Shown: positions 62,544 to 64,000 of the stretch, piece by piece
Layout of the letters: every line of letters starts with the position of its first letter
Numbering within the stretch: position 1 is the first letter of the stretch
Assembly: GCF_001548055.1 (NCBI RefSeq)
Contig: NZ_AP014724.1
Span: 2,170,001-2,234,000 of the forward strand
Source: Sulfurospirillum cavolei
GTDB taxonomy: Bacteria; Campylobacterota; Campylobacteria; Campylobacterales; Sulfurospirillaceae
Length of the DNA: 64,000 nucleotides
Direction: 5' to 3'
Made by a program: the position numbers and the translations under genes
The notes under the pieces: generated by a model
The model's input: only the letters and a program-made list of their open reading frames with translations
The model's database searches: none
What the model was told of the DNA's origin: nothing

Positions 62544-63854
62544 GTGAAAAAACTCCATCTCGTCTCACTCGGATGCAACAAAAACCTCGTCGACAGCGAA
62601 GTCATGCTCGGTAAACTCAAACAGTACGAGCTTTGCGACGATCCCGCGAAAGCCGACGTGCTCATCGTCAACACGTGCGGATTTATCGGTCCTGCGAAAC
62701 AAGAGAGTCTCAATACGATTTTTTCACTTCACGAAGCGCGTAAAAAAAATTCTTTACTCGTAATGGCAGGGTGTTTGAGCGAGCGTTACAAAGAAGAGCT
62801 GACCCATGAGCTCAAAGAGGTCGATCTCTTTACGGGTGTCGGCGATTACGACAAAATCGACGAGATTATCGCGCTTCGTCAAAATCGCTTTTCTCCCTCA
62901 ACGTATCTTTTAAACGAAGAAGAACGCGTCATTACGGGTTCCAATGCCCATGCTTACGTCAAACTTTCCGAGGGCTGCAATCAAGCCTGTAGTTTTTGCG
63001 CGATTCCAAATTTTAAAGGAAAGCTCTTTTCGCGCACGCTCGAATCGATCGAAAAAGAGGTACGCTTCCTTGTTGCCAAAGGCTTTTTCGATTTTAGTTT
63101 TATCTCCCAAGACAGTAGCTCCTTTTTAAGAGACCGCGGCGAAAAAGAGGGGCTAATTCGTCTCATTGAAACGATTGAATCTATCGAAGGCGTCAAGAGT
63201 GCGCGTATTTTATACCTCTATCCGACAACGACGTCCAACGCGCTAATTGAACGCATTATCGCTTCGCCTTTGTTTCACAACTATTTTGATATGCCGATTC
63301 AACACATCAGCGATGCAATGCTGAAACGTATGAAACGAGGTGCCGGAAAAGAGCGCATTATCGAACAATTAACCCTGATGCGCCAAGCACCGAACAGTTT
63401 TATTCGTACCAGCTTTATCGTCGGACATCCGCAAGAGAGCGATGCGGAATTTGAAGAACTCCTTTCCTTTATGAAAACGTTTCGCTTCGATCGCGTCAAT
63501 ATCTTTGCATATTCGGACGAAGAAGATACTTCTGCGCATGCGATGGAAGGCAAAATCGATACCAAAACGATCAACGCACGCATTAAAAAGCTCGATAAAC
63601 TCGTTGCCGCGCAAACCATGCAAAGCCTCAAAAACGAAATCGGTAAAAGCGTAACGATCCTAATCGAAGGAGAGAGCAGCGAACACGCGCTTTTTATGGG
63701 AGCGCGCGAACTGCTTTGGGCACCGAGCATCGACGGCGAAATTCTCGTCAACGACTCGGACGTTGAAAACGTTCGCATCGGAGCGTGCTACCAAGCGCGC
63801 ATCAACGAACTTGCCGGAGATAAGCTCATTGCCGCCATCACCGCTCTTGCATGA
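62544..63854 (+). CDS. rimO: ribosomal protein S12 methylthiotransferase RimO
   Basis: A 436-residue radical-SAM enzyme. The N-terminal UPF0004 domain has [24 protein letters not shown] and MAGCL cysteines for the auxiliary iron-sulfur cluster, and the radical SAM triad is in [16 protein letters not shown]-terminal TRAM domain follows. It thiomethylates S12. MiaB-type tRNA enzymes are excluded by the RimO-type N-terminus. GTG at 62544 has TAAGGA seven bases upstream. YcaO, its accessory factor in E. coli, is at 42.3 kb. Confidence 0.94.
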   Translation: MKKLHLVSLGCNKNLVDSEVMLGKLKQYELCDDPAKADVLIVNTCGFIGPAKQESLNTIFSLHEARKKNSLLVMAGCLSERYKEELTHELKEVDLFTGVGDYDKIDEIIALRQNRFSPSTYLLNEEERVITGSNAHAYVKLSEGCNQACSFCAIPNFKGKLFSRTLESIEKEVRFLVAKGFFDFSFISQDSSSFLRDRGEKEGLIRLIETIESIEGVKSARILYLYPTTTSNALIERIIASPLFHNYFDMPIQHISDAMLKRMKRGAGKERIIEQLTLMRQAPNSFIRTSFIVGHPQESDAEFEELLSFMKTFRFDRVNIFAYSDEEDTSAHAMEGKIDTKTINARIKKLDKLVAAQTMQSLKNEIGKSVTILIEGESSEHALFMGARELLWAPSIDGEILVNDSDVENVRIGACYQARINELAGDKLIAAITALA

Positions 63855-64000
63855 AGAAACCCTTGCTTTTCTTCGTAACCGCAAAAATCTTTTAGCCTTT
63901 TCGGGAGGCGGCGATTCGACCGCCCTCTTCTTTTTACTCGAACAAGCGAACATTCCTTTCGATATTGTCTTCGTCAATTATCAAACCCGAGCGCAAAGCG
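63829..64000 (+). CDS. tilS: tRNA(Ile)-lysidine synthase, N-terminal part only
   Basis: The gene runs off the right edge after 57 codons. The P-loop of the N-type ATP pyrophosphatase family is [19 protein letters not shown], followed by VNYQTRAQS. TilS modifies C34 of the minor tRNA(Ile) to lysidine. The start is uncertain: TTG at 63829 has GGAG nine bases upstream and overlaps rimO by 26 bases; TTG at 63847 is the alternative. Confidence 0.82.
   Translation, partial: MPPSPLLHEETLAFLRNRKNLLAFSGGGDSTALFFLLEQANIPFDIVFVNYQTRAQS

Noticed and set aside
1-64000. CRISPR array, prophage or insertion sequence
   Set aside because: No regularly spaced repeats with unique spacers, no transposase or integrase frame and no phage structural gene were seen.

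Overview
The window looks like a chromosome segment of a Campylobacterota (epsilonproteobacterial) organism, most likely Sulfurospirillum or a close relative. This is a judgement from gene content and protein style, not from a database search. The markers are: a fused CcsB-CcsA cytochrome c maturation protein, a malate:quinone-oxidoreductase-like enzyme, a DctPQM TRAP transporter next to a divergent DctR/DctS-type two-component pair, tandem porins sharing one signal peptide, a short (class III-like) hybrid-cluster protein, and a tmRNA tag ending in YALAA. Coding density is very high, with long co-directional runs joined by ATGA or TAATG overlaps.

Layout. 0-3.4 kb: start of an S41 protease, an acetyltransferase, an unknown coiled protein, a methyltransferase and Mqo. 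3.5-19.6 kb: a very long minus-strand run of housekeeping genes (ileS, a previously unlisted 42-codon membrane ORF, gatA, guaB, metX, xseB, a nitrilase-fold protein without its catalytic cysteine, a ThiF-like E1, an AT-rich HTH-nuclease gene, dapC, murC, mutS2, dapE, ridA). 19.7-21.5 kb: cinA and a six-tRNA array behind a consensus sigma-70 promoter. 21.5-30 kb: ccsBA and the livKHMGF branched-chain amino acid importer. 30-38.3 kb: two paralogous porins, then the DctPQM importer and its sensor/regulator. 38.3-42.1 kb: lipoprotein, tmRNA, NfeD/SPFH pair and an unknown coiled-coil protein. 42.2-53.25 kb: an accessory block with about half the CpG density of its surroundings (ycaO, DEAD helicase, TetR/HXXEE/monooxygenase cassette, S4 protein, a YczE-cytidylate kinase fusion, SnoaL-like protein, a very AT-rich orphan membrane protein, a DUF433/DUF5615 toxin-antitoxin-like pair between repeats of the hcp tail, and hcp). 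53.3-64 kb: uppS, rho, dnaX, a one-domain asparaginase-like protein, EI24 and DUF945 proteins, prfB, panC, rimO and the start of tilS.

How the genes work together. Most of the sequence is core metabolism and information processing. DctPQM with its two-component pair, Mqo, the porins and the liv system fit an organism that lives on organic acids and amino acids and respires with c-type cytochromes. CcsBA supplies the haem-attachment step. Hcp points to nitric oxide or nitrosative stress under low oxygen. YcaO and RimO may both act on ribosomal protein S12.

The most unusual signals are a hugely over-represented palindrome TTACATGTAA (15 perfect copies, 10 of them in the CpG-poor segments), a composition break inside ileS, the hidden small membrane ORF bridging ileS and gatA, the catalytically incomplete nitrilase-fold protein coupled to an E1-like enzyme downstream of metX, and the TA-like module flanked by 110-bp direct repeats of the hcp 3' end. 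No CRISPR array, transposase, phage or obvious anti-phage operon was seen.
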